Below are positions 9,267 through 19,841 of a DNA stretch of 64,000 bases, in pieces; position 1 is the first letter of the stretch, and every line of letters starts with the position of its first letter. Under the pieces are notes generated by a model. That model was not told the DNA's origin and made no database searches. It saw only the letters and a list, made by a program, of their open reading frames with translations. The position numbers were made by a program, and so were the translations under genes. The DNA is from Ophiosphaerella korrae (taxonomy: Eukaryota > Ascomycota > Dothideomycetes > Pleosporales > Phaeosphaeriaceae), in contig JALNQF010000190.1 of the NCBI GenBank assembly GCA_028456385.1, positions 19,063 to 83,062 of the forward strand. Reading direction: 5' to 3'.

Positions 9267-12076
9267 TTACCCTGTTTTACAAGCACAGAAGATGCGCTGT
9301 TTGTTCGTGACCATAACAGGGGCTAATTGCAGCTTGACAGCAGGCTGCGGCGTAGGTTCCGGCATAGGTTCCGGTGTCGAGTCCTTGGGATCCGGCGTCA
9401 TCGCTGGAGTTGGTCTAGCCTCTACCCCCATCTCAGCCCCGACTAGTTGCTGACTGGTAGATGATCCATCTATTTCGGCCCGGGACTAGAGGTGGACTGA
9501 ACGGGCGTCCTCATGAACATGGAAATTGGGTAGCACGCTCTCGCTACTGCTTGCACGTGGACTATCATCTCTATGATCGGTCAGGGCGAGCCCCGACGTT
9601 GTGGCTTCCTTGAGTTGTGGATTTTTTCCGGTTTCTGTGGCCCCTTGGACTAGCTTTGAAGTAATATTAGGGCGATGATCGAGGGAGTAGTCTGTGGATA
9701 AGATCATTGATTCAATTGGATCGACATATAACAACGGCATCCCAATAGGGGACGAGCCACGGTACTTCGGTCGTGGACCAGCAGAAGAAACATCATCGGT
9801 CTCCAAGGTCTCCACGCTCTCCCGTTCGGTGCCTTCTGACTGGTCGAAAAAACCGGATGCTGACTTTATCGTCCATAGCAATAAACGATGACTATGGTCA
9901 CTGGCCTCAGGATAGTCCAATTGGCTGCCCTTTACTCTCTTTCGGCCTTGCCTCAAGTCGTCTGGTAGTAAGCGAGGATCGATTCTCTGAATAATGTCAG
10001 AATCTACCGAAGACGCTGGAGTTTGGGTACCAGACGCCGCATCGGTAGCCGCATCCGGTGTGGTACCCGCTGTGTCCAGCGTCATCGTGTCGTCCGATCG
10101 GTCATTACTAACATCGGTATCATTTCCGGCTTCGAAATCAGCCATGTCTTTATTATCCCTCTTTCGCTTCCTTATATCGAAGTCTTCTCTGCTTCTGCTA
10201 ATGGACAAGGAATCGGGTGATTGGAGTGGATGGGAAGGAGCACACAGGGCCTTGATCTTGCTATGGGCTGATGCCACATGATCATGACATGCATCGCTTC
10301 CGTCAATCTGAACGTCTTCCTTTCCTTGGCGGCAGCATTCAGGGCATGGAAAGGGCTGCTGAAACCGGCCTTCCTTTCGACCGTGGTTTCGGAGTACATG
10401 TCTCGCAAGGCCCCCCCCCCCTTCCATAAAGAAGTCCTCGCAAAGTAGGCACTACATTAAACCTTTGACTAGACTTGTATATAAGGGAAGATTTGGCGCA
10501 TGGACTTTACCGTGGACAGTCTCCACGTGATTGCTCCATGCCGACGCCCCTCCGATCAAAACATTGCCCATTCCTCAACGAAGGCACTCGGGACACAAGA
10601 ATGGCTGATCGAATGTCCCGCTGCGGACATGTATCCTTCGATAATGCTTTGTGAGCTCACTTCGGCCACGGAAGAAGCCACAGCCAAGAAAGCATTGGGA
10701 CTTTCTCTCGTACTGGCGAGCCTCGGGGATTTTTGTGGTCGGAGAGGAAGCAGGATCAATGTCATCTATTACACGGTCGTCGGCAATATGCGTAGAGTCG
10801 ATCTTGGCCATCTCGGATCTAGGATGTAAACTCGCTTGGAGCCGATGAGATAGGTAGTCAACAAGTAGTTCCATACAACGCCTAGAGCGTTGATCCAACA
10901 GATGGCCTTCGTCAACGTTCTTGTCGCAGGCTTGCAAAAACTGAGCAACAGCTTCTGCGCCGCTAATGCAATGCTTCCTCGACAACGTCTTTCTTGTGCC
11001 GCATTCTATAGAGAGGTCTGTGGTCAGTAACCCCTGAGCACGTAGACTGTCGACGCGATCAAAGTACTCAATTCTCTTCTCTTGCACTTTTTAGGTTCGA
11101 CAAGGTCTCGATCAGATTGCCGAGCTGTGATTTGGTTGACCGGAGTGCTTTTGTGTCTTTTGCTTGCCGATATGATTCAAGGTCTACTCGTAGACTACGC
11201 ACGTCATTGCGCTCCTCGAACGATTGCAAATCTTCTACACTTGGGTCCACAGGTGCCCCTGCGTCCCTGCTCAGATACATGCTGCAGAGACTCTGGAAGA
11301 GGTTGTCGTTCCTTCCGGTGGCCATAGGCCCGAATGCCAGCTGCAAAAGGTCCTCACGGACTCTCTTTGTTTGATAACTACCTTGAAACACCTGTGTTGT
11401 ATTGGATAGAACGTAGTTGCGCAATGCATCAGTAAGGACGCCTATAGAGTAAAAAGCAATGTCAGCAACCGAGTAATCTTGCCATGCACGCTCAAAGTAG
11501 AATTTACTAGCTATAAGACGGCCGGAGCGATCAAATAGGTGTGCTTTGCAGGGACGGATTCGACAGATTCAAAGCCCGGATCGAAGGCATCGTCTTTGAT
11601 CGCTCATGCAGCGATAACGCTAACGAGGCAAACGGTACTGTACGGGACAAGGGTCATGGAGAAGGAGATGCTGCGAATTTCGAAGGTTGTCAGCTCACGG
11701 AAATGGCAGAACGAAGAGCGGCCTGATCAGACTTACGAGGTTGCCTTTGAAACATGGGAAGCTCGTCTCATTTTATTCTTCCCAATTGTAGGTGCAACGA
11801 CGAGCTTCTTTGATCGGTCGTTCGGATCCCGCATCACGGCCAGGCATACGTCTCGGTATCTCAGGCGCATAATGGTCGCCTGTCTGAACCCACCAATAGC
11901 CTCTAGGAGGATCACGCTGTGGAAAGAGAGCCTGGTGCTCAGCTAGCAGGGTATGTCTTTTGCTCGCCCCCTAGCGTATTAAGAAGCACGATAACATCGT
12001 CTTTGGTCGCCTCGATCTTTTCGAACGTCAAAGTAGTTGCGAGTTCAAGCTCCTTCGCGAGACTGTGAAATATCCA
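9267..12076 (-). pseudogene. Decayed DUF3435/FluG-type gene with C2H2 fingers
   Basis: Read on the minus strand, the pieces follow the order of a fungal DUF3435 (FluG-domain) protein with C-terminal zinc fingers. First comes ILLEAIGGFRQATIMRLRY with VMRDP and KLVVAPTIGKNKMRR (about 11,915-11,733). A plausible intron follows (GTAAGT donor at 11,732, acceptor near 11,666), then ISFSMTLVPYSTVCLVSVIA. Next is FERAWQDYSVADIAFYSIG running into ALRNYVLSNTTQVFQGSY (about 11,510-11,068), then YFDRVDSLRAQGL (from about 11,080). Finger-like segments CFLGCGFFRGRSELTKHYRRIH, PFLCPECLR, CLLCEDFF and PFPCPECC follow. The tail is Pro/Glu-rich (TPEPMPEPTPQP). It is broken by at least three frameshifts and by in-frame stops, including TGA at 10,577, TAG near 10,454 and TAG at 9,486. 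DUF3435 is related to the tyrosine recombinases of Starship elements, but this copy cannot be active and may be a non-mobile relative. Further relic exons may extend to about 12,540. Confidence 0.7.
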
Positions 12077-13394
12077 CTAGGTAGATAGTTAGCATCTATC
12101 GCGATTTTAACAACGTAGCCAAATAACGCATAAAGGAATAGAGCGCATAAAATTAAGAATGATGTAAGAAAGAAAGCAGGAGGACCTACCCTAGAGATCT
12201 CAAAGACAGCTGCTTGCCCACGCTAATGCGTATGATCCAGAAACCTTAGTCGCTACTTATTATAGTTATCCGGATCCTCGCGCCGCTTGTCCTGTAGGAC
12301 GGTGGAATCAGCCCAGGTAATAAGCTCCCTCTAGCACTGTGTAACGGAGGAAGCCGAATTTATAGTCCGTCTCCATTAATACTCTTCTGGTCCAAGGACT
12401 AAGAATTTTGCCTTCGGCTCTTCAACGTAGCTACGGAGGAACACTCAGCAGTAATCCTTAGCTTGCTCGGTCCCGTAACATAGGTCTAACTAGATGCTGT
12501 CTGGGCTCACCTCTACAGCTTCGGTAAAGTATTTCTACAGACAGATAAGTTAGTAGAAAGTATAGTACAGGCATAATAGACAGAAAAATCTATAGAGAGG
12601 GCGCTTACTATTTCCAGTACGCCATATTACTCTTACGATAGCCCTCCGTCGCCGACGCAATCATTAGCCGGTCATCTAGCGGCTAGGCCTTGTACGATTG
12701 CAAGGTAGACTGTGCCCTCTCCCTCTTCGACTCCAAGTTATCGGGAGAACAGCGCTGAGCTTTCGCGGCCCCCGCATCTTCCTCCTTTCTATTACCGCGT
12801 CGTGCACGAACCATACTAGGAAAAGCCCCTCCTATCCTTAGGCGTAATGCGGCAGGGGAACAGGAAACACTATTATGGGTGATTGTTGGAAAGTTCGGTT
12901 GCGGGAGCTTGTCTAGAGAGTTTGATATCCGTGGGTCGAGTTTTGAGAGAGTGGTTGTTGCTGCTTGAAAGAGTCGTGGAATAAGAATAGATGCGATATG
13001 GGACCGGGAAGAGGATAATAGAAGGGAGCGGAGGGTGTGCTTCCTGAAAGCTAGAGGGAAGGACAGCGGTGCTAGGAGCTATTTATGTGTACGGATGGGG
13101 GGATGGGCCCAAAATAGTCCCCCTAAGTATAGGCTCTCTGCGACGCAGTGAGCAGACGTATCTTGAGGGCCTTGTCGCAAGCGCGCATCCAGAAGGTTAA
13201 GCGGCGGGCCTATTGAGAGGGAGAGAAAGCGATGACGGTATACAGGACTGAGGATTGAGGATTGAGGACGGCAGTGCATTAAGAGAAGACAGGGTGGCAG
13301 GGATGTAAGGTGATGTGAAGGAGGGGAGAGGCCTAAGTGGGAAAGCTGCAGGAACGGGATAGGTCGTACGGGGGCTGAATAGGAACATGACAAA
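12077..13394. other. Possible 5' relic of the preceding gene, then non-coding
   Basis: Between 12,180 and 12,560 the minus strand still shows short protein-like stretches (KYFTEAVEVSPDSI, EEPKAKFLVLGPEEY) between stops. They could be the 5' exons of the DUF3435-type gene. From about 12,640 to 13,394 I see no coding signal. A duplicated GAGGATTGAG word occurs near 13,250. Confidence 0.4.
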
Positions 13395-14782
13395 AAAATT
13401 AGTTACGATACAAAACCATTGAAGACTCTCCTGTAAGACCTATGCTCGCTGGCTTAGGACACCCTTTTCCACGTCGCTCTGGAAGTCATCAATCGGTTTG
13501 CAGATGTAAACACGGCTATGCGAAGAGTTTGGGACCTCGACATATTGTTGCACTAGCCGCTGCGGCTGGAGAAATTCTGTTTTCGAGTTTTCTGCCGAGC
13601 TCGCGGCAATTGTGCAGTAGGCATTGCTGAAAATAGTCCGCATCTTCTTGGCCTATTTTTCCCAGTCGCCTTTGTTGTCTTGAATGATGCAAAGCGAGTC
13701 GATCCAGAGGTATCGCTTGTTAAGTTTTCGAGTTACTGTGACAGCATCTCGAAATGTCAGTGGCAAAACATTGATGCTGAATCCGTCTGTTCGTCTGGCA
13801 TGGAAATTTCCTGGGACTGTGCAGAATTTGGCCTTCTCTTCGGGTTTCACCATTCCCCAGCAATGGGATAAGGCGATGTAGTCCTCCTCTTCCTCTTGCT
13901 TTGGGCAATGAAGACGCCAGAAACCTAAGTTCCTTTCATCAACGAATCGGCAAGGCGGCTGCATAACGGGCTTGCGAACACATCCCCAGTTCTTGTGGTT
14001 TTCGTCACAGAATTTCAGCCACTGACGGAGCAATTCGAAATGAAGCCGACCTCCCGCCTCTGGCAACGCTGGAAACCCGGGTTGGGTGCCTTGGACTGGT
14101 TCGTTTCCTTTCAGACCGGTCAGTCAATCTGAGGCCACTGAGAATTGAGAAAAATGCCCACAGACCTGGTGCGACACAGATTCTCAGCATCTGCCGGCTG
14201 TTAAGGGGCTGAATTTCGCCCACTCCATGCCATTGGAGACAGAGAGACAACATGTTGCATAGCTTGCAAGTCTCTCGCAAGTCAGACAGTTTGATTTGGT
14301 CGCCGAGGTTGATTGTGCTACAGCGTCCACATAAATCTTGAGTTTGTCCATAATCGGGCGGCTTGCCGGATTTCATAAATTGCTCGCAAAAGCGAATGGC
14401 AAAGTCATCCTTCTCAGGAGGATACCATGCATCAGTTGTGTCCTTGTTTGTTTAGATTAATGCTAACCAGATAGCGAGCCTTTGACGAACTCACCCACAG
14501 ATGCGTCTGATGATGATCGACCTGCGCATGTGCCATAATCCGGGACCAATTCTCTACTGCGGCCTGATCACAACAAAAACAGTCTTAGTAAATGCCGCTC
14601 TGTCTCGGCTGACGTTTACTTACTTGCCGCGCCACCAAGGCCGGATGCACATTTGTATGGGCTACCACACCATACGCATCCCCAAAATCAGTCATCCGCA
14701 GATGCACATTCCGAATCAAATCTTCCACAACATGCTCCTCGTTATCGTTTGGAGGCACTGGAATCTCCGCCATGTCGGCCAT
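13395..14782 (-). pseudogene. HET-domain gene, disabled and 3'-truncated
   Basis: The start ATG is at 14,782. Exon 1 (14,782-14,624), a 60-bp intron (14,623-14,564), exon 2 (14,563-14,495) and a 52-bp intron (14,494-14,443) are in phase. Exon 3 then reads CGRCSTINL and later the HET core: DYIALSHCWG, LPLTFRDAV, RYLWIDSLCIIQDN, FSNAYCTIAASSA. HET proteins trigger heterokaryon-incompatibility cell death in filamentous fungi. This copy has a one-base frame switch near 14,110, a TAG at 13,653 where DWEK(Q)AKKM is expected, and a TAG at 13,440 where the family has SQRAWVLQE (TGG to TAG). Reading fades out by about 13,395, before the variable C-terminal part of typical HET proteins. The two TAGs fit C-to-T and G-to-A changes. 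Confidence 0.8.
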
Positions 14783-16190
14783 ATTTCTACGGCGACTAGA
14801 TTTTTCATGTGAAAAAAGTCGATCCACATTTGCGTGACGCTTCGGGAATTAGGAAGGCTCGCTGCGTTATATAATTTCGAGGTTACGAGGAACTAGTGCC
14901 ACTGAATGGGCTTCCCCGACGTCGACAAAGGTCAGGCAGCGCCCGAAATTCATGCCCAACGTGTTTTCAGCTCAAGTACGACTTATCCAATCGTACACAT
15001 CTAGCTGCCGTCATGGTAGCGTAATTCTGAGAGGAAAACGAAGCGGAGCCAATCGGCATACCTTGCAACCACGCGGCAGCTAGCTTTCTATGCAGTGCTG
15101 TTGGATTATATAAGTAGACAGACTCCTACTAGTGCCATCTATACGAGATTCCTATATCTAGGACACGATTCTCACAACCTAATGGACAAGCTTCATCATC
15201 ACAATCACTACAATGCCCATCTTGTCAATATCCTCCCACATATCAATGCCAAAGGGCCTATAACTCCAACAAGTGCAACGTGTCTCCAACTCCCACCGCC
15301 TGTCGTTGAGGTCCATTAGTATGTAAGCAAGCCATCTGCAGCATTTTTATTTCTTCAGATCCGCGATAACCAGCAAGAAAGTTGATGTCGGGAGCGGACT
15401 GGTGGCTTCGCGTGTCTTCACACAATGCAGCCAATCCGAGCCAATTTATTAGAGAAATTCGGGCCGGGCTCATTGCGGGGGATCAGCTCGCTGGGGGTAG
15501 GATTTTCCGGACTCAGCTGAGCTGACTTCTCATCCTGCGTGCCTTGAGGAATGAAAGGCTCTTTCTCTACCCTTCCCTCAAACGCCTGGGCCACCTAGCG
15601 ACACTGATGGGCGGACACGTGGATGCTCACACGAGCCTATTTTGGAAATACGTGCATTAACCTTTTCGCGATGGATGTTAGGCCATTTTGCCGTCGAGAG
15701 CTGTAATGGATACAAAGAGCAGATATAAATCGGGTGAACGAGGCGTTATCTGTGACGGTGGGTCCTCATGCCTATAGCCATCCGGATAACCCCTCAATTG
15801 ACTCCTTACGGTGCTCCGAATCGCCTACTTTCGACTGTTACATTATCCGACCTTCACCGGCCACGAGGGTGACATTCTTCATATCGCAGAGACTACCGGC
15901 GTCATATTTTGAAAGTCAGCAAAGCCTTGCGTAGGACGACGTGTGATGCCGTCATCATCACTTCCATCTATTATTCCTGTCGGTTGTGCTTTTCCGGATC
16001 ATGTGTCCGATACCATTCATCGAGCAATTGAAAATCTCAGCAGGAGCCGTCGTGAAATGGAGGAATAAAATTCATCCGCCGTACCCACTACGGTGCCACC
16101 CGGTGTGTAAAGTCCCCCCCCCCCGACGGCGGAGAAGCTCCCAGTCATCGCAACTAACAAACTCTAGCCCAGTCTCCAGAACATGGAGAT
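14783..16190. other. No gene recognised
   Basis: Short frames at 15,095-15,319 (plus), 15,258-15,473 (minus) and 15,734-15,934 (plus) show no motif, signal peptide or family pattern. A run of ten C lies at about 16,117-16,126, just before the next truncated gene. An intron-like end (CTAACAAACTCTAG) at about 16,153-16,167 suggests that gene has an upstream 5' UTR exon. Confidence 0.4.
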
Positions 16191-16619
16191 ATGGACGATA
16201 GTTCAGAGCCAGGTGTCCCTCCTTCGAACCCGTCTAGCATTGATCTTCGGACGACCGCGGCCGACGCCGACGCCGACGCGGATAGCAAAGAGCTCCAGCA
16301 GCCATCCACGACGTCCACTGCGCAACAGATTCCGAAAGCTTCGTGCGAGATGTGCGGATGTTCCGGTAACGGATTCCCGTTTCCGGGCTCTGGGAGGAGC
16401 GCAGACATCAAGTCGTTCTGGGAGTCACGCATGGCGGGTTGCGTAGGATGCGAGATAGCGCTCACCACCATCGAGATGCTCCAACCTAGTTGGATGACCG
16501 ACCACGATGGCGACGGCGAGATCCGCGTCAACGGAAATGCACCTTTCCAGATTGTTACATTCAACAAACCATACGGCCCTCTACTTATACACAGGATATA
16601 TTGTGGTATCGTGGGATGA
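16191..16619 (+). pseudogene. HET-like N-terminal gene cut by a MITE
   Basis: An ATG at 16,191 opens a frame with an acidic Asp-Ala repeat (DADADAD, from GACGCC units) and then a segment with CEMCGCSGNG, DIKSFWESRMAGCVGCEIA. This cysteine spacing resembles the small region that precedes the HET domain in many HET proteins (C..C...GC..C). The frame runs into the MITE at 16,597 and stops inside it at 16,617-16,619. If the MITE is removed with one copy of its TA target site, the same frame stays open for about 38 further codons. That supports insertion into a formerly longer gene. No HET core (SHCWG) is found downstream, so the gene was also truncated or decayed. Confidence 0.5.
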
Positions 16620-16809
16620 TCGTAGAAGTAGGAGGCAGGTAGCGACCCGCAGTCGGTGAGATGAGTTGAAATATATGGCTTGAGTAGCTACATGCCGAGT
16701 TGGTGTCGGTGGCTATCTACCCCATCCGATCTTACTCGGAGCCCACACAGAGCCGCAATGCTGACCTAAGCCTTACCGACCATGTGCGGTTCTACTACAC
16801 CACAATATA
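16597..16809. mobile_element. MITE, copy 1 (about 213 bp)
   Basis: The ends are inverted repeats: the left begins TATATTGTGGTAT and the right ends ACACCACAATATA, matching at 12 of 13 positions. TA occurs at both outer edges, consistent with a Tc1/mariner-type TA target duplication. The inner part includes GTAGAAGTAGGAGGCAGG and a CGACCCGCAGTCGG palindrome, both shared with the copy at 43,024-43,227. No coding capacity. It interrupts the HET-like gene that starts at 16,191. Confidence 0.8.
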
Positions 16810-18221
16810 GCAGGCATAAAATCGGTGGGCAGATATCTTCGGTCTGGATATCAGTTCAGCCAATTGGAGGTCACTCCCACACAATATGGGGAGTTACATT
16901 TGGTTAACAATGCTCAGGCTCACTAGCCCAAAGAGTAGCCAAGGTGCGCAGACAACTAGAAAAAAAAGCCTTCGGGGGTTTAGCTTAGTTCCTTTCGGCG
17001 AATCCTTTGCGAGCTGGTTGCCTCATTAGGCCCTTGTCGTGAAAAGACCCGCGTGCAAGCAATTTAGTCAACGCTTCGTTCATTCGGGCCGATATTACTG
17101 CGGTTCTATAACCAAGCGATCAGTTAAGCGGCATATATGCACGTCAGTTGGCATCCTTGCTACGTAAAGAATCTGCCCAATCACAGGTCTCAGAAAACGA
17201 GCTGTGCACTTCAATACCGCCGGAATCAGGGATGCCAACCAACGGGCCCCATCCGCTGTACGTCTACCTGTATAACCCGCACTCTTTTATACTCCACTCT
17301 AGACCCGTATCACTTGCATGGTTAGCACCAGATTGATTCACGGTGTATTCTCTTAGAAAAACATGGAGTGTGCTTTAATGCTTTGTACGGTCTTAACAAA
17401 GTGCGCCTTAAGCGGCTTGAATATCAAATGACCTAAAAATCTGACCTTTAATATGAAGCTCAGTGTATTCCTTGAACGCAGAACACATGTAGCTTTTATA
17501 AAAATATCTGACTTTGACCTTCCTGCTTTGGTCGAAGGATTGTTGATAATCGATGATGATTTTATATTGCATGTGATAACTATACGCTCTGTGATTTCTT
17601 TTATACATGTTTGGAAACTGGGTAGAGCGTTGAGTACGCTGGTAGTATTATTGTGCCTTGTTTAGCGCCGTGTTAGCCTTACAAGGAAGGTGATGCGCTC
17701 TAAGCTCCATATTAAATAGCATACTCCGGATGGCTCTGCTATAGGTAGACACCTCGCAGTCAACATAAATGTACTCGGTGCCCGTTGATTGCCCTCTCTA
17801 TGAGTGAACAGTAGAACAAGAGATACGCCAGCAAGTACGTGAGACAAGGCTGTTAGTTAATAATCTACTAGCCTTCTCATCTCCCCTACGGTCAGTTGGA
17901 AGAACTTCCTCCCTCGCTATCCTCTCGTATTACCGGACTGTCAAGAACGTCATCTACCGAGGAACAAGACGACTATCGACGTTCCTATATACTTGATGGG
18001 AAGCGCTCGTCTATAAGCGTGCACGTCCATCATCGCTTACCTATGAGCGTGCACATGCCCTTGTGAGCCAATCTCGTTGAGATACAACGGCCTTGCCCCG
18101 CTTGGTACCGTAACACTTATTAAGAGGTCTGTTACCGCGACTCCTTACAATAGAGGATTTTTCGGAGCTCTACTAAGCTCAACTCGGATAAGCAGCTACA
18201 TTACTTATCTGGGGGGTATAT
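16810..18221. other. No gene recognised, partly AT-rich
   Basis: Short frames (for example 17,453-17,665 plus and 17,662-17,847 minus) have no motif. A word containing GAGCGTGCAC or AAGCGTGCAC occurs twice near 18,015-18,055, in flanks that look duplicated. TA-rich words increase between 17,340 and 18,200, as expected for a decayed repeat. Confidence 0.4.
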
Positions 18222-18541
18222 TGTAGAAACTGCTATATTTAAAGCTGCTCGCTAGAGCAAATGAACCTCAGCCTAGAAGCTCTCTACTCTATCTCAAGCC
18301 TTGGGCACTAAGAGCTTTAAGTACCGAGAGCTCGGATAGCGAAGCTCTAATTACCAAGAACTCGGTCAGCGGAGCTCCCAGTATAGGAGCTCTACCGATC
18401 AATAGCTAGTAGAATCAATAACCTATCTCCCACTCAAAGCTCAAAGCTCCTAGTGCCCGAGACTTGAGATAGAGCGGAGAGCCTCCGAGCTGAGGTTGAT
18501 TTGCTCTAACGAGCAGCTCCAGATATATGAGTTTCTGCAGC
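18222..18541. repeat. Long inverted repeat (arms about 97-100 bp)
   Basis: The left arm (18,222-18,318) and right arm (18,442-18,541) are near-perfect reverse complements over most of their length, with small differences that are largely transitions. Shared words include GCTAGAGCAAATGAACCTCAG on the left against CTGAGGTTGATTTGCTCTAAC on the right. The 123-bp spacer is itself full of GAGCTC-type words. The structure could fold as a long hairpin and fits a fold-back/MITE-like element, though no clear target-site duplication is seen. A long minus-strand frame (18,415-18,942) overlaps the right arm and is not called as a gene. Confidence 0.75.
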
Positions 18542-19841
18542 ACTGTACATATTCCGAAGATCATTGAGCTTGAAGGTGGCAACGAGTACAAGGAGGGCAG
18601 AGGAATCGGTAAAGTGAGATTGATTGAAAATGTGGCGTTTTGGTGGCGCATCGCTAGCAGTTGGTGGCTTTTAGCGTCAGCAAAAACTTTTGAAAGCACC
18701 TCCGTACAGCAGTAGACTAAGATAGAGGCAAAACTACGCGCACGATGAAGTTGAAGGGTCCAAAAGCCTTTGATGGCGTGCACAAGAAAGCGCCAACACA
18801 TAAGAAAGGAACATTGCACAAGCCCATATGTACCCCATAACGCTCGCGCAATCCCGGCTAGTATTACCATGCCAAGCTTAAACACGAGGCCGGACTTCCG
18901 GACCCAACACGCCCAATGGTCCTGGATTCCAACAACAAGCAAGGGACCGGGATTGCTGGCCGCTTTTCCCTAGATCCCATTCCTCTGGGTCGCATCATTG
19001 GCTGGTTTTCTTCTGGAATAAGTAGCCGGCCCCCCCCCCCTCCCCCGCATTCTCACGCCAATTGGCCGGTGCCTATCAAGAATCCTTCGCGCAGCATGGA
19101 ACAGTAAACGGTAATTTTATTCGCTGACTTCGCTTCATCATACTCAAACCATTCCCTGTGCAGATTCGCTTGGACCCTTCTGTGCTAGCTCTCGCAACAT
19201 GCTACCGCCAACGTTCGACGCGGCAATTGTAAGAAAGCTGATTGGTACGGGTGGTGCGGCTCAGCCGCTGTTGCAAAGGATCTACATGCAGGTATTCGTG
19301 GAAATTTAGACATTGATGTGAAGGATCGAGGACCGGAGTTCTCTCATCATTCATTGGTCGGGACTGGGAAGCAGTGTGTGTGTTGGACCCCAGGTTATGC
19401 TTCCTTTCCATCAAATCATACCTCAATTCGAGGTCAGATGGTTCACAATCAGTGATGGTGATCTACAGAGACGTCTAATTTAGATGAAGAAGGAAGAGAC
19501 TACTTGGAATACAGCTTTCAAGCATAGGAAAGCCAGATTGCTATGACCACATATATTCTTATCCGCTCATCGGTCACACAAGGTGTATAGCCAAGACCGT
19601 ATATGCCGCATCCTGCAGTTGGTCCTTCGAACCCAAACTTCCCACGAGCCGTCTAACAAGCCGTCTTGTCGCGGGTCTTGGGGAGCTTTACCAATGGCTT
19701 GGGAAGGTTGGCTACCGCAGGGATGTGTTTATAGTGAGCAAAGCGCGCCCGCTGTTGATGCCTCTAGGCCTAAGTCCTTTTCTGACCTCTTGGAGTCCTT
19801 CGTACTTCTCTCACACTCAACTCTCAAATCCAATCTGAGCC
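18542..19841. other. No gene recognised, ends in transporter promoter
   Basis: I see no supportable coding frame. A C-rich tract lies at about 19,030-19,046. The last 250 bases probably hold the promoter and 5' UTR of the transporter, with pyrimidine-rich words (CTTCTCTCACACTCAACTC) just before its ATG. Confidence 0.45.

Noticed and set aside
13079..13393. 104-codon minus-strand frame just downstream of the HET relic
   Set aside because: Low-complexity Pro/Ser/Leu composition and no link in frame to the HET reading; no start context.
18415..18942. 175-codon minus-strand open frame
   Set aside because: It overlaps the right arm of the long inverted repeat, and has no domain or signal sequence that I recognise despite hydrophobic stretches.
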